DNA of 64,000 nucleotides, from assembly GCF_000499845.2 (NCBI RefSeq), contig NC_023759.2, positions 49,698,172 to 49,762,171 of the forward strand. Reading direction: 5' to 3'. The position numbers and the translations under genes were made by a program. How positions within the stretch are numbered: position 1 is the stretch's first letter; every line of letters starts with the position of its first letter. The notes beneath the pieces were generated by a model. The model saw only the letters and a program-made list of their open reading frames with translations, was not told the origin of the DNA and did not search any database. Origin of the DNA: Phaseolus vulgaris. Taxonomy: Eukaryota; Streptophyta; Magnoliopsida; Fabales; Fabaceae. Of this stretch, positions 35,801-49,365 are shown in pieces.

Positions 35801-37817
35801 AGATTTCATATCGACCAGAGAAAGTTATAAATATTAATTGGTTTAGAAAAATAATCATATATATAATTAAATAATACTATAAGAAATGTTATATTATTAA
35901 TATATGAACTGTTTTTTATTATTTTTTTCAAGTGTAAATCATGTTATGGGTATAACTTTATTTAAAATTAAACTCATTAATTATATTAACAACATTAAAT
36001 GTTTTAATAAATTGTTTTGATTTATTTAACTTGTTAAAGAAGCCAAATCAAAAATTCTGTCTGCAACATTAAAATTGTACAGCATGGAATGGGTCAAAAG
36101 GCTGAAGAAACAGTGCATAGTGGTGAGTATAGTAATTGCAGAGACAGTGAATTAGATGTGATTCAAGCAAATAGATTAATCATCAGAATTACAACGCAAT
36201 TTTCATTTTTAAACTCTTCTTCTGATTGCGTGCTTATCGTAACTAATGCAATCATTACACTGTAATTTCCAAAGTCAAACTCATTAAACTGCTTAAAATT
36301 ATTTGGTACTAGTAGTTTAATCATTTAATTAATGAACATGGAGTAGTACGTCACATTAATTGCAAACAAACAATATCAGTAAACTTTTAATGATATAATA
36401 AAGGACAACATAAATACTAAAATGACAAAAGCTATATTTTAAAAAATATTACATGAAAAAGAGCCAGAATTTTAGGTCTGAAATACTATAAAGCATTTCA
36501 TAAAAAAGACTTTTTACATTGTTCGTTTAAATACCTATACTGTTTAGAATACTCCAATATTTTCGTGAAAAATGTTATGTTTATTTAATAATTTTAAAGG
36601 TGATTTTAATTTTTCTCTTCTTTTTAAAAATAATTTGAGACTATAAAAGTATTATTATGAGAAAATATGTGTTTGAAATAAAGATTGAAGATTGTTAATT
36701 CCGTATTCTTTTTAAAAATTTGTTAATTTTCTATTTCAAAACCCGTTTTTAATTTCATTTTTTTTAAATTGCTGTGATATTTTAGAGACAGTATTTAACA
36801 TTTGTAAAACATATATACAGTAAAAAAAGGAAATACAGTTCATTTTAATTTTATTTTTAAACACAAAATTATAAGGAGTACATAATTTTTTATTTCTCTC
36901 TCTTTACTCATATCTTACTAAAGAAGCTAAAATTGTTCTATTTCATTTATCATTTTTCTACTTTTCTTTTATTTCTTTAACATCAAACACAAACTAATAA
37001 TTTATTTTTTACAATCATATTATAATACGAAGAATATGCATATATATATATATATGGGTGTGAAATTATTTATTAACAAAAAATAAGGATAAGATGAAAT
37101 TATTTTAGTATAACTAATTGTGTTTACTTTGAATCATAGATATGTAACTGTGTTGAATACACCAAGAACAAAATTTTACTAGACTGAAATGAAATTGTAT
37201 TTAGTGAAAGTATTTATAACTTTCAATAAAATTCACTACTTAATATATTTTATTTTAAAATATCTATCAATGTTTTATAATACCAATATAACCATTAAAT
37301 ATTATATTTGTATATCTGTTCATTTGTTAAAAGATAAATATTTTTATAGAATGAAATTTAAAAATAATAAATAGCGTAATGCTAAGAGAAAATAATAAAG
37401 TGAAAAATTATTATTCTATTATTATTAGAATGAAAATAATTGACACGCTGCTTTTTCTATACGTTTCTCCTTAACTTTTCACTTATTCAAACAAATTGAG
37501 ATAACTCTCTCCATTTTCATTGGTTTCATCATCAAAACACCATTTTCAATCTATTTTTCTTCATTTTTTTATATTTTATATTTTATTTTTCTATGTCTGA
37601 TTCCAAGTTCGAATTAAACAAAAAAGAGTTAGAAAATTTTATTTCACCATCATGAGTTATGGTAAAAATAAAAGAAAGAATATAGTATTGTTGTATATTT
37701 TGGATGAAAATATACTTTTTTTTGTTGAGATAATGAAATGAGATGAGACAAAATAGTGGGTTTTGGAAGCTATCATGGGCTGCTGACTTCACTAAATTCT
37801 GATAATATCATTTTCTC

Positions 37818-37866
37818 GCGTCTTTCTCTTTCTCTTTCTCTTTCTCTTTCTCTTTCTCTTTCTCTT
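37818..37866. repeat. (TTTCTC)n hexanucleotide tract
   Basis: About eight tandem copies of TTTCTC in an otherwise AT-rich stretch. A simple polypyrimidine microsatellite. Confidence 0.9.
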
Positions 37867-38879
37867 GAGACTTGGTAAAACATTCACTCACCAATTTTAA
37901 TAATTTATGTTATTTTCTTATGATAAAATCCTAGTGATTAAAAAAACAAAGAAAAAACTAAGCATCTTTCTTTGTTCTGTTTGAGCTTTTTGTGTGAACC
38001 ATCTTTCTCCCTATCTTCAATATTCTTCATTCAAAAAGGTTTTATAATAAAATCAGTGTATTATAGGTTCGACAAGATGAGAAAATCAAACTTGAATTGA
38101 AAAATTAACTTCTTATTTAATTTTCATTTCTTAAAATTATCTCTTTATCTTTGAACAAATACAAAATAACTATTTATTCTCAATTTTTTAATCGAAATAC
38201 GAATGATAATAGATTGCCTAAACAAATTAGCACACCTTTTAAGTGTGATGTTTGAAGAATTGTGAATTATTTGACTGAGTACAGTACAAATTTACATCTT
38301 TTAAATTTAACATTTTAAGGTTTGCAAACCCAATTTAGTATAATGAGTTTAATATTTGGTCGGCAGAATTTTGTAACTTATTCACATACATAACATTAAA
38401 GTTAAAAATCTAAAATCTAAAATCTAAAATAGTTAGCTAAATGGTTAAATAGGTGATTAAGAAAAGTTTAAGATAATCCAATTGTCGATCACATAATCAT
38501 CATTAGGATTGAAGATGACTCATAACCTTATAGGTCACAGACATGAAGTAGAGAAGTTTTTGACCATTTATACGCGTATTAAGGTGTGATAAATACTTTT
38601 CTTTTAATACATGTGAGTTTCCTACAAATTATGAAAAAAAATTATTTTGATTGAAAAAACACATTTCATAAATGTAATGGTTAAGAAAATATAGGGCTGA
38701 AAGGTCGAGAGACCAAAAGGTTTTGAGAAAAAAAAGACCGATAATATATTAAAGATAAGTAAAATTAGAAAATGATAAAGAAATAATAAACAGTTTTAAT
38801 ATTGTATTAAGATCCAATGAATAAGTTCAAATCATTAAAAATATATTTAGTAATTATAAAGTGTAAAAAGTGAAAGCTC

Positions 38880-39130
38880 AATAAAGTTAATAAAAATTAA
38901 TGATGAGCTTTATAAATAGGTAATCTAATTAATAGGTAAGTATAGTGTTTTTTATGAAATTATACCTTAATCAAATTAATTATGACTTTATCATTGGAGT
39001 ATCTTGCAGGTACATCCATCCATCTGGAAATAAGCCCAAATCCACCTAGCCGAGAGAAAGCCTTAGTCCACCTAAGAGAAATTTCAAGCTTGTTTAGCCA
39101 AAAGATAGTCCAAGTCAACCAACCTAGTGA
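38880..39130 (+). repeat. LTR-like repeat family 1, copy D
   Basis: TATAAATAG at 38,911 is followed 73 bases later by the block GACTTTATCATTGGAGT and ATCTTGCAGGTAC (38,984-39,012). Downstream, segments such as CCACCTAGCCGAGAGAAAG and CCAAGTCAACC are of higher GC than the surroundings. Interpreted as an LTR fragment. Confidence 0.5.
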
Positions 39131-40034
39131 TCATAAATAAAAATTGTTAGCAAGATACCTGAAAGACCTTGAGGAAGAGAAGAAGAAAAGTTATTTACTT
39201 AAAAGGCCATGTAAAAATAAAAAATAAAAATGATAAACTTTGTCATAAGTCAAAATATTATTTAGAGGTTGGTGTAGTTTTATACTCCAAGTAATTATTC
39301 AACTCTTTCTTAATAAGATCGATTAATTTAGTTTAATATTTTTATTCTAGTATTAATATTTTTTCATCCAACACAATCAAATTATGATTTTGAAATTTTA
39401 ACTACAATAAAAATCTTAATTTAAGTAAGTTCTCACTAAGAACATTATACTACTTATTTCTTAGGAATAGGGTAAGGTATATTAGTGAAATTTTAATTAA
39501 TTTCCTTTGACACTAATTGCTTAAACAAATTTCAACTATGAATTCTCATCTTCCTGAAGTAATTTAGATTTTTTTTATTAATGAATTAAAGTCAAATTAA
39601 ATTCATGAACCATTGAATTAATTGAGTAACCCAGATTATTGGATAATGATTAGGAGTAAATTAGGTGGAAAAGGTTGGTGAAAATAACTTATGATATCTC
39701 TTTATTTATTTTAGTTATCTTTTGTGTATTTCTTTGCTGTATTTATTTTAATTCAAGTATTTTTAATTAATGTCTTTGCTTCTATTTCCACAATTTTGAA
39801 TTTTTTTTATTTATATTCTATATTATTAAATAATTATATACCAAGTCTTTGAGAATTCAGTAATCTGATTTCTTCCATTTACTAACGATAATAAATTGTT
39901 GTCCTGGTCCAAAAAAGTTAACATGAATAATTAAGTTAAATTGATATAATTCTAACTAAGAAACTAAGAAGATTATATGATTGAAAATGTTGTAGTTTCA
40001 AATCTTATTTTTAAGAAATTTTATTGTTTTGTAT

Positions 40035-40430
40035 GTTAGGCCGCTATCCGAGTGCAATCGGTCAAAGCAAGTTTACCTTACTTATTTGAATAATATAATT
40101 TGTTCTCCTCTCAAAAGTAGGGAAAGTATCTTATTTCTTTCAATCAAGCGATAGAGGTAGAGACTTTACTTCAATTGTCTACGCTAGGATGAAGTTGCTG
40201 TCGAGTGAGGATTGGTCTAGGGGAGTGCCATCATGTACTCAGGTACAAATAAGTTAGTGAAACAGGACTAGGAAGTGTACGACGAAGCATGCGTGATACG
40301 TAAGTGAATACGAATCACGTGGATTTGTACTAATCCGCTTTCAAGCTTTCGAAGAGGATTGCTCCATCTATGAAGAAAGAACGCAAAGAGCCTCTCTTAT
40401 TGAATTAAAAGGGAGAGAACTCTATTATCT
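40035..40430. other. GC-richer island of unknown origin (candidate organelle-derived DNA)
   Basis: About 400 bases of visibly more balanced composition than the flanks, starting near TTAGGCCGCTATCCGAGTGC and ending near AAGGGAGAGAACTC. It has no long open frame and no similarity to other repeats in the window. The composition resembles plant mitochondrial intergenic DNA, but I cannot confirm this; a transposon fragment is the alternative. Confidence 0.25.
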
Positions 40431-40984
40431 GATGTGCATTATATTAGTGTGTTTTATTTTTAAAAGAATTTTCGAGATGAAACATTTTTTTTTGTACACC
40501 TTATAGTTATAAATGGAATGAATTGAATGCTTGGTGGTTTAAATGCAAAAAAATTACATTAACTACCGTTCATATAATTTTGTAAATCAGCGTATATTGA
40601 ATTTAAGTCTCCAACAATATAATATAATTTGATTAAGATTATTTTAAAAAAAATACAATATTTTTTTTAAAGTAGAAGATATACTATTTTTTATACAATT
40701 TCATTGATAAGAAGTATCTATGTATAGTAAGATCTTTCTATTTAATTATATTTTTATTTACAATAATCTAAATTTTTAAAATACTATTCAGGGAACCGAG
40801 TTGGATACTTATATCTTATCAATAGCTACTATTTTTATCAACAACTTGTTCATGAAACAAAAGATTTGTTCGCGTGTCAACAAAAAATAAGATATAAAAA
40901 AGGAAGTGTTTGAAGCTTTCAATTTCAAAATCACATGCAAAATTTGGTTAATTTCAGTGGTAATTTCCAACTATTTATTTAATA

Positions 40985-41335
40985 ATTGTACCGGTCGGGT
41001 CAACACGACAGCCGAAAGTCTCAGCATCCAATCAAGGTCGATCGACACGACTAAATTTATCATGTCTAAACAGAAGATGAACAAGACTAGTTAATGGTCA
41101 AACATGAGGTAATACACTTATAATTACGATCTAAAACCCTAATCCGATCTAATAACAAAAATTCCACACGATAATCATATAAATAGGTACATATTTCAAA
41201 AATAAGTTACATAATCATTTAGTATTAATAGCACCGAACACCGAATATCGAGATTTTACTTGAATATCAGAATGTCTTTTACGTATACCATTTGAGTTTG
41301 GAGTTTACGAGAACGAAAAATAAAAAAATGACGTG
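40985..41335 (+). repeat. LTR-like repeat family 1, copy E
   Basis: Aligns over its length with the reverse complement of 7,375-7,700. It opens with GTACCGGTCGGGTC, has TATAAATAG at 41,178-41,186, and the conserved block TACTTGAATATCAGAATGTC 80 bases later. The layout fits an LTR with core promoter; the ends are degenerate. Confidence 0.6.
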
Positions 41336-42390
41336 TAGACCGTTAACAGAGATAGAAATAGATAGAGTTCTCTTGATTGTAACACTTTTTGTTAATACTA
41401 ATAATAGAATAATTGTATTTAAAAATTGTGATGGAAAAAATGTTAGATATGGCAATTGGCATATAGATAGTTGTTGAGCTTTCGCAGTTGTGATGATGAC
41501 ACTTGTGATTTTAAAGAAACTGGTGTGGCGTCTTACATATATGAAGTAAAAGGAAGATTAAATAACAAAAATAAAGGAACAAAAACAGATTATAAGAAAT
41601 CAAATTGATTTTCTGAATAATCCACCACCATAGTCACCATCGCCCTTTACGTTTACTTGTTCAACCCAACCCACATTCCTCACTCTCCTTTCTCAACTAT
41701 CAATCACTTTCTTCATAATTAATAAATCTTATAATTAATCCTTTAGATAAGTTAATGCCATTTTCTTAACACAAGATGGGATTAGCTAATATTACAACAC
41801 ATAATATATTAGATGAACCAACAATCTTATAGAAGTTCATAAATTATACTTATTTTTAAATTATAAAATATTTTTACTTGAGCTAAATAATTTTTCTTTA
41901 AACAAAAATCAATTCAAAACCAATCATAAGTTTTACTCATTTTTGTTTACATAAAAATATTAAAAATTCAAGTAATTTATATTTTAAAATATTTACCATG
42001 AAATAAAGTTTCTGATAAAACTTAATAAAAATATTGAACCAAAGAAACTATTCTCTGTGACTTTATATTTTAAGGAAGAAACGATCATCTATATTTTGAG
42101 AAAAAAAAAATTGAATAGAAAAACAATAAAGTTTGATAATTCCCACTAACGAAACTGAGTCTGAATGGTAGGAACAAGAGTTTGTTGTGTTGTTGGTGAT
42201 TAGAGCACCTACCACATGTAAGATTGGACACATGATTATCAGACTCGAGCTTATGCTTCAGCACCTTTCATGGCATGTTTCTTCTTAAAATCACATGTCT
42301 TTTTCTTCCTCTCAAGACCTTTCATCTCATCAAAAATCAACAACTTTCATCTCATCAAAAATTAAGATTAACTCTTTTTTTTTATATTTT

Positions 42391-42460
42391 AAGGTTAACT
42401 CAACTTTATGAATAATGAGATTTACACATACTTATATATCATGAAATGTTTTTATATTTA
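42391..42460 (-). repeat. TGTTGG-type LTR fragment, copy 3
   Basis: A short internal fragment (GGTTAACTCAACTTTATGAATAATGAGATTTACAC and ATATCATGAAATG, read in parts) resembling the middle of the copies at 29.2 and 35.6 kb. Too degraded for boundaries. Confidence 0.35.
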
Positions 42461-42639
42461 ATAAATATGAAATATTAGTTCAAATATTTAACTAACAAAA
42501 AAAATATACTAATAATTAATATTTATTGTTAACATAGTATAAGTCGAAAGTTGTATACAAATGAAAAAATAGCAAAATAAATAATGTATAAAAAAATTCA
42601 CAAGGTAATGCTTTATTTCTTATTTTTATATGATTTAGA

Positions 42640-43050
42640 TAATGTACTAGTTGGTATTGGACGAGTCGGACTATCTCGGTCACAGATCGACTGAGTGAAA
42701 TAACACAATAAAATATAGTAATGACAATTGCAACAGTACTTAATGATTCATAATTAGTATCTTAAAATATGTGAGAGATTTCTCCGACGAATCAGCTAAA
42801 TAACTGATTAACGGAAGGATGCACATCTCTATTAGTATGGGACCATGACGCAGGTAAACTAATAACTGATATTTAGTCCATCATAGCCAGAGCCCATAAC
42901 CAATACTATAAATAAAGTCCTTTGTGAAGAAGCAATGTACGTCTTTATTATTGACCAAAATGTACTTTTTACTATAATACTTACTTGAACGTCGGAATAC
43001 CTACCTTTTCGTAAATTATCATTACTCTTATCGAATATCAAAGATTTAAG
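42640..43050 (+). repeat. LTR-like repeat family 1, copy F
   Basis: TATAAATAA at 42,907-42,915 is followed 76 bases later by ACTTGAACGTCGGAATAC (42,983-43,000). GC-rich upstream pieces (GACGAGTCGGACTATCTCGG) resemble the outer part of the other copies. A decayed LTR is the best interpretation. Confidence 0.5.
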
Positions 43051-45623
43051 AAATGAGTTTTGAATAAAACAAATAGAATTACATGTTATAAGTGCATCAC
43101 ATCTACTATCTAAGTCCCCAACCTATACACTTATACATCGTAATTTATTTATCCCATTGGCGTCATGATCAGAAAACAAAACACACACAGAAATGTTTCC
43201 TTTGAAGGAATGTGGTGATCAGAAAAATTTGCATTTCCTATTTGCATCTTGGACAAATGCGATACTCACCAACTCCACGTTGGAACAAGTTGGCCATAAC
43301 CAGTAAACTGAGTTGTAAAATTATGCACAGGATATGAGAGTGTCTGACAGCTCATAAATGAACTTAAAATTAATGTGTTATTCACATGACACATTAGGTA
43401 ACATGTTATGTTTTTTTCTTTTTTGCATTAATGTTTTGTAATGTAGTGGAACATGACACCATCAAAAAATTTAATTTCCCATCATATAATCCAGTATAAT
43501 CACATTAAGAAATTTAATTTTTATTGCCATTTTGTTAAAAAAAATTACAAAAACAGGGTAAAATAACCTCTTTATATGATGTACGGCCGAAATATACGGG
43601 CCCATGGTTTGTCATTTAATTTTAAAAAGTTCCTGTTTTACATTAATGGAATCCGATTTTCTGGCCTTTTTGGGCTTTCTTAGTCTCTCCTATTTAATTA
43701 TGGAAAAATTTATTTTTTATTCATATATATATATATATATATTGATAAAATAATTTATTTTTTATATATTTTTAAATATGTAACTTTCGTTGTTCTTCAT
43801 CAATTCTGTTAATAACAAAATCATATATTAGAGAGACAAAGATCACACATTTTTATAAATTAAAAAAAATAGTTTGAAAATAAAAAAATTAAAATCAAGT
43901 TTAATTAAATGTATATGGATTAAAAACACTTTTCTTTTTCATAAATCTATATTAGATACTTGTTTTTTCATATTTGGGCCGGTTTTCGAGTATTGGGCTT
44001 CGGCCTTTTTTGTTTCCTGATTGATTTAAAAGAACACATACGTATGTACGGATTTTTTTAGGTACGTAGTTTAGTGCAGTGAATTGTAAGATAGTTCCAG
44101 CCAATAATTAGGTGGATTAGGTTTCTCAGTGTGCAATATTACAAAATTAATTATTTAAAACCATGTATCATTAAATATATATTTAACAAAACCAAAACTA
44201 ATTACAATGTGTTTGAGAGAGAAGGTACACATATCTTAAACAATATTTATTACATCAATTATCAAAATAAATAAAAAACCATTTAAAGAGTTAGATTGTA
44301 GTTGTAAAATATCAATGAAAAGGATAGTAGCTGTGAAATAATTAAATACTAGGGGATATGTAATAATAAAAACAAGAAAATATTTGTTGAAAATAATAAT
44401 TACTGTTTAACTATTTTTTAAAAAGTTAGAGTAATATTGTTGAATAATAAAATAATCTCGTAGAAAAATATATTAAAACTTATAAATAATCCTGTTAATG
44501 TATAGTTTTTTGTATTTGTTTTTTGTGATAGATATTAATGCGTTAATAATAATATTGAACATTAAGATGAAAAGTTAGCACAATTACGATACGATTTAAA
44601 GTTTTGGAGCCTCCCACAGAAACATGTCATTTGCTGTGGGTTCACCATTTCTATGGCAAAACATTTTCCTCAACAATTGCTTAAATTGGAATATTCTCCC
44701 TCAAATATTTTCAATAAATAAATTACTAAATAAAATTCGAATATATTTAAATGTCTTAAAAAATAATATTTATTAAACAAGTAGGAAATCAATAGGAAGA
44801 GATGTGCAACGTCTTTTCCAATTCTTGAATTTTAATTATATAAAATTAGGTTTTGAGATAAAATCTCATCAGCCCATTTTTTTTCTTCATTTATTATGTT
44901 TAAAAATTTCTTATGTGATGTTGAATTCTATGAAGCTGAGAAATTTAGCTTAATGACATGTTCGTATTGAATACACGTATCGGACACTGATACTTATACG
45001 ATATTCATAAAACAATACTGGTAAGATACTGTATTGGTGAAATGTCTAATTCAAAAATTATTTATTGAATTTCTGACAATTCTAATAAGATTCTAACAAT
45101 TTTAAAAAAATAAATATATTAATTTTTAAAAAATTCAAAATTAGTGATATAATTTTGTATTATAATTATAAAAATAAAAAAACAATTTTTTTAATATTTT
45201 GAATCTGTGTTGTGTTTGTGTTTCTTCTACCTAATTTGAATCTATACAAATGAAATCGAATGGATAGAAGTTGAATACTAGGATTCAAAAATAGACAAGT
45301 AGACAACAATATAACGTTCAAACTGTTGAATAGATGACAAAGATTGAGAAAGACCACATAGTTTTCACTCTGGAGGGAAAACGAGAGTTTGAAACCACTG
45401 AAATATTTAAACATATAAAAACTATATAATATAACTATTGTTTGATGAAACTATGATATGCTAAACATATATAATTTAACATAAGTTGGTTGGTGTATCC
45501 ACAAGGCTTGAATTGAATCCCCATTGCTGATTACTGTCTGAAGGAATCTAAGTTTTATAATTCACAGAGAAAGATGATGATGATCAACATTGAAAAATGC
45601 AAGGAATCTAAGAAAAGGGATTA

Positions 45624-46331
45624 TTATTTGCTGCGCCGCGGCTGCACAACGAAGCAGGAAGGGCACCTGATCAAACCGTTGGAGTTGCAGGAGGAACAGA
45701 TCCTGAAGGCGCCGCTCTTTTCAGCGAACACTTTATGGCTTCCATCACATTTGTCGCACACAACGAATCTCAGTCCTCCGCAGAGATCGCACGCGATGCT
45801 CCGCGACAACGGCAGCCGTTCGATCAGCTCGTGCAGCTCGCCGCGGTCGTAGAGTCGCCGAACGTCCTCGGCGCCGCCGATGTAGGTTCCGGCGATGAAG
45901 ACGCTGGGAAGCGGGGCTCTGCGGCTGCCGAGAATCCGCTGCAGCTCCTCGCGAAAGCGGTCGTCGACGCTGACGTCGCGCTCGTCGAGGGCGACGGCGA
46001 AGCCGTGGAGGATGGACCGGACGGCGCGGCAGTCGTCGTAGGTGCGGCGGACGACGCGGAGGCTGGTGTAGTAGAGGACGATGGAGGAGCAGTCGGAGTA
46101 TGGCGGCTCCGCGAAGGAGGAAGGGGCGGCGGCGCGGGGGCTGCTGAGGGAACGGAGGAGGGAGGGGGAGACGGAGAGGCGGCGGAAAAGGGAGGGAGAT
46201 TTGGGGGAGCTAGGTTCGGGTTCGGAATCGAGGAGGATTTGGACGTCTTTGAAGGAAGTGCAGGAGACGGAGCAGGCTCGGGATCGGTTGGGACGCGAAG
46301 CTGTGGTTCGCACACGCCATGGTAGCCACAT
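45624..46331 (-). CDS. Glutaredoxin-like protein with C-terminal CxxC repeats
   Basis: A 235-residue intronless protein of the plant glutaredoxin-like (GRXL) group. The glutaredoxin fold spans about residues 84-178, with the usual later motif PSVFIAGTYIGGAEDV. The CPYC/CCMC active site is replaced by TSLRVVRRT (89-97), so classical thiol-disulfide exchange at that site is unlikely. The C-terminus has four CxxC pairs (C181/C184, C192/C195, C212/C215, C223/C226), arranged like a DnaJ-type zinc ribbon. The start at 46,331 (MWLPWR) precedes the conserved CTSFKDVQ segment; the frame stays open upstream only through leader-like sequence. It is very GC-rich compared with the flanks, which explains the long antisense open frames. 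Function of the group is not established; metal binding is inference. Confidence 0.85.
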   Translation of the reverse strand: MWLPWRVRTTASRPNRSRACSVSCTSFKDVQILLDSEPEPSSPKSPSLFRRLSVSPSLLRSLSSPRAAAPSSFAEPPYSDCSSIVLYYTSLRVVRRTYDDCRAVRSILHGFAVALDERDVSVDDRFREELQRILGSRRAPLPSVFIAGTYIGGAEDVRRLYDRGELHELIERLPLSRSIACDLCGGLRFVVCDKCDGSHKVFAEKSGAFRICSSCNSNGLIRCPSCFVVQPRRSK

Positions 46332-46344
46332 TGAAGCAAAGGAG

Positions 46345-49300
46345 AAACAGAATGCGTGTGTTTTTGTTTTTGTTTTTTTGATGTGGTTTGTTTTATGAAG
46401 GTGTGTTGTGTTTAGTGGTAGTGAGTGGGGTTGAATTGGTAGATAGATAAAAAGGGAAGGTTCATCCTTATTAATGATTAGATATTTGCATTTTATTAAA
46501 TTAGTAAAGAAAATCAAGTAATAAAACACTCAACCAATCTACAAAAGAAAATAAAAATTTGAGAAGATGAAACAAGAAACAAAATAAAAAGAAATTGAAA
46601 ATAGAGATTAGGAAAATTAAAGGAATACTGAAACAATATTGGTATATAATTTAAAATTTTAACCCTTTCAAAAATTAACAAAATTGGTAAAATTGATTCA
46701 AATAGAATATAAGTAAAAATACATTAACTTATAAATCGAATAAGCATGATGATTGAAAGGAATTTAATTTTAATTTTAAAAAGTTAAAATATAACATAAA
46801 CCACTCTTCAAAAGAAAATAAATTAAGAAATTTAACTGTTATAAAAATACAATTTATTATACTCCGATCATACTTTTTTTTGGTACAGTATGAAAAAAAG
46901 GGATACTCCTATTATTCATAATTACACTACTATATTAAATATATAATCGTAATTTCAGTCAAAAATCTATTAATTATATACCAAATAAATTTTTCACGAA
47001 ATCATTGTACCAGGAAATATAAAAAAATTAAACGCTTTTAAATTCATAAAACATTAAATATATATTTAATTTTTCATTTAATACTTTCTTGATAAATATA
47101 AAAAATGATAAGAAAAATATAACATTATTCGTGTTAATAACATATATATTATATTATAACTATTTTATAGGATAACTCTTTCATATATAATTATTACCTT
47201 TTAAGCAAAACTACAGTTGCGGCTATTTGAAACTGGATAATTTGCTAACAATCTGGTTTTTAAATCTGGTATTTAAATTTGTTTGATTTCTTTTCCATAA
47301 ATGTCCTTGTTTGAAAACAATCCTCTTCTAAGAATAGTCCAGTATTTCATTTTTTTAGAAGTCGTTCAAAGTTTTTTAACTTTTTCATTAAATAGTTACA
47401 TTTACATTTTTTAGATTTTCTTCAAATCATTAAAAAAATTACATTCAATTTCTATATTGTTTAAAAAATTACGCTATTAAATGGTTTAAATTATTTTAAA
47501 TACACCTTCAAAGTAAGTTTATAAGCATCAATAATTTTATCACGTATAACCGTAGATAATAATCTTAACAAATCTTCCTACATGGTAAGGATTCACATTT
47601 TATGTTATTATATAAGTGGGTTATAATAATTTAAAATAAACTATTGTATGTTTATTAATTGAGTCAATATTTTATAATGTATGTTGATTAGTTTTAACTT
47701 TGGATATGGAATAAGATAGTTGTGCTTTTAGTAAAAAGGGTGGTGCTTATAGTAGAAATAAGAGTAGGTTTAGCTAGCAAGGGGTGCACTAGGAGATTTT
47801 AATTCTGCTATTGTTTTTACATTCCAAGTAACATATCTATTATCCATATTTCTTCACTCTATTATCTTCTTCAACTATTCTTTTTGCTTAAAACCTAAAC
47901 AACAAAGAAATTTTTACCCCTCTAGTGATATGCATGGTTTAGATTAAAGAGACTATTGAGAAATTTAAGTTCAACTTGATATTGAAAGTTTGATGAGTAG
48001 ATTGATTATTTGAAGTGATCAAAGGAATCTTCAAGTTTTTTTAGCTTTGTCATCTTCAACTTCTAAATTTCATAGAGAACAAGGAACTTAAATATAAAAG
48101 ACCTTAGTGGAGTTTAGAGTGTAAGATTTTAGAGAAGATTATGGCATGGTAATAAATTAATAAAACTGTAATTGGTTGAATTGTTTGTTCTTTGAAAATT
48201 TAGAGTTACTTACATGCGCTTGAATTTTATTTTTGAATTGATTTTCTTGAAATATTTGACCTTAAAAAATAGTATGTTGTGAAAATTTGGTGTTTTAGTT
48301 CATAGTATTAAACTTTGGTTCAAATTTTAAATTTGGAGTTATGGATAAGTAAACATTTTGAAATAATATTATTCTCTAAATTATGTATGAGTTAGATATA
48401 TAATACAAACTACATTAGATACTAATGATATTTTTATATCTAAACTAGTATCTAATTTATTTAATATAAGAAATAATTAAAATAGATAAAGAGTTCGTAT
48501 ATATTATTTTGCAGAAAGAGACACAACAATGAACTCGTAAAAAAGAATAGTGGGGATGAATTGGTTTTAAAAATTATTTGAAACATATTTATCCTCTTTT
48601 AAGTTTTTTCAAAATTATTTTAATTAAAAAATTTAAATGCAATTATTTTGGAACTTAAAATTGATAAAACAATAATATAAAAAATATAGAGGAAGGGAAA
48701 GCTTTCATCCAATCAGTTATTCAATCTTTGTAATAATTCAAATCCACTATTATTCAATCTTCAGAATAATTAAAATCCACTATTTTCATTGTAAAAATAC
48801 TAATATTATTATTTTTTAAATAAAAAAATGAAATTATTTTTTTATCCTTAATATAAGAATCAAAATCGTAATTAAGTCTTAAAGAACATAGTAATTTTGT
48901 GTGTGTGTGTTTATATTTGCTTTAAAATTTACATACAACCTCAGTTGCCGACAAATTTTTATATTTTAGTGTTTTAATTTTTTAACATATGTATATATTT
49001 GAAAATCTGTAGAAAGAGGGATATCCATTTTTTCTATAATACTATTTAAGAAGGATGTAAATGTTATGTTTATAAATATAAATATATCTACTTAATTATG
49101 TGATATATTCGTTAGATGATGTAAAAATGTTAATATAACAAGTTTAATAAGAATTCAATTAAAACTAATAGCATACATACTATAAAAAATAATAATATCT
49201 TTTTTTTTATATTAATGTATGAATAAATAAATGAATAAAACGTTTCATCTAAAGCTTGTTCTACAATTGTTTTTGATTAATGTCTATATATATATTAGAG

Positions 49301-49365
49301 TAAAATAAAATTATGACGAGAAAACCCTAAGGATGAATTAATAAAATAATAAATGGTTCTAAATT
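46345..49365. other. Gene-empty intergenic stretch
   Basis: About 3 kb of AT-rich DNA upstream of the GRXL gene and downstream of PMT23. It contains a 33-base tandem duplication (48,719-48,784) and a short GT run near 48,900. No further gene is recognised. Confidence 0.5.
48719..48784. repeat. 33-base tandem duplication
   Basis: Two adjacent copies of a unit starting ATTCAATCTT and ending AAATCCACTATT, differing at a few positions. Confidence 0.75.

Larger units (their letters stand above)
35040..45560. other. Gene-empty, repeat-rich intergenic stretch
   Basis: About 10.5 kb, strongly AT-rich. It contains a TGTTGG-type LTR remnant (35,586-35,800), a hexanucleotide tract (37,818-37,866), three family-1 LTR-like copies (38.9, 41.0 and 42.6 kb), a GC-richer island (about 40,035-40,430) and a small LTR fragment near 42,391. 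No open frame resembles a known protein. Confidence 0.6.

Noticed and set aside
45735..46339. Long open frames antisense to and overlapping the GRXL gene
   Set aside because: Gly/Asp/Ala-rich or Pro/Ser-rich artefacts of a high-GC gene; the GRXL frame has clear family motifs.
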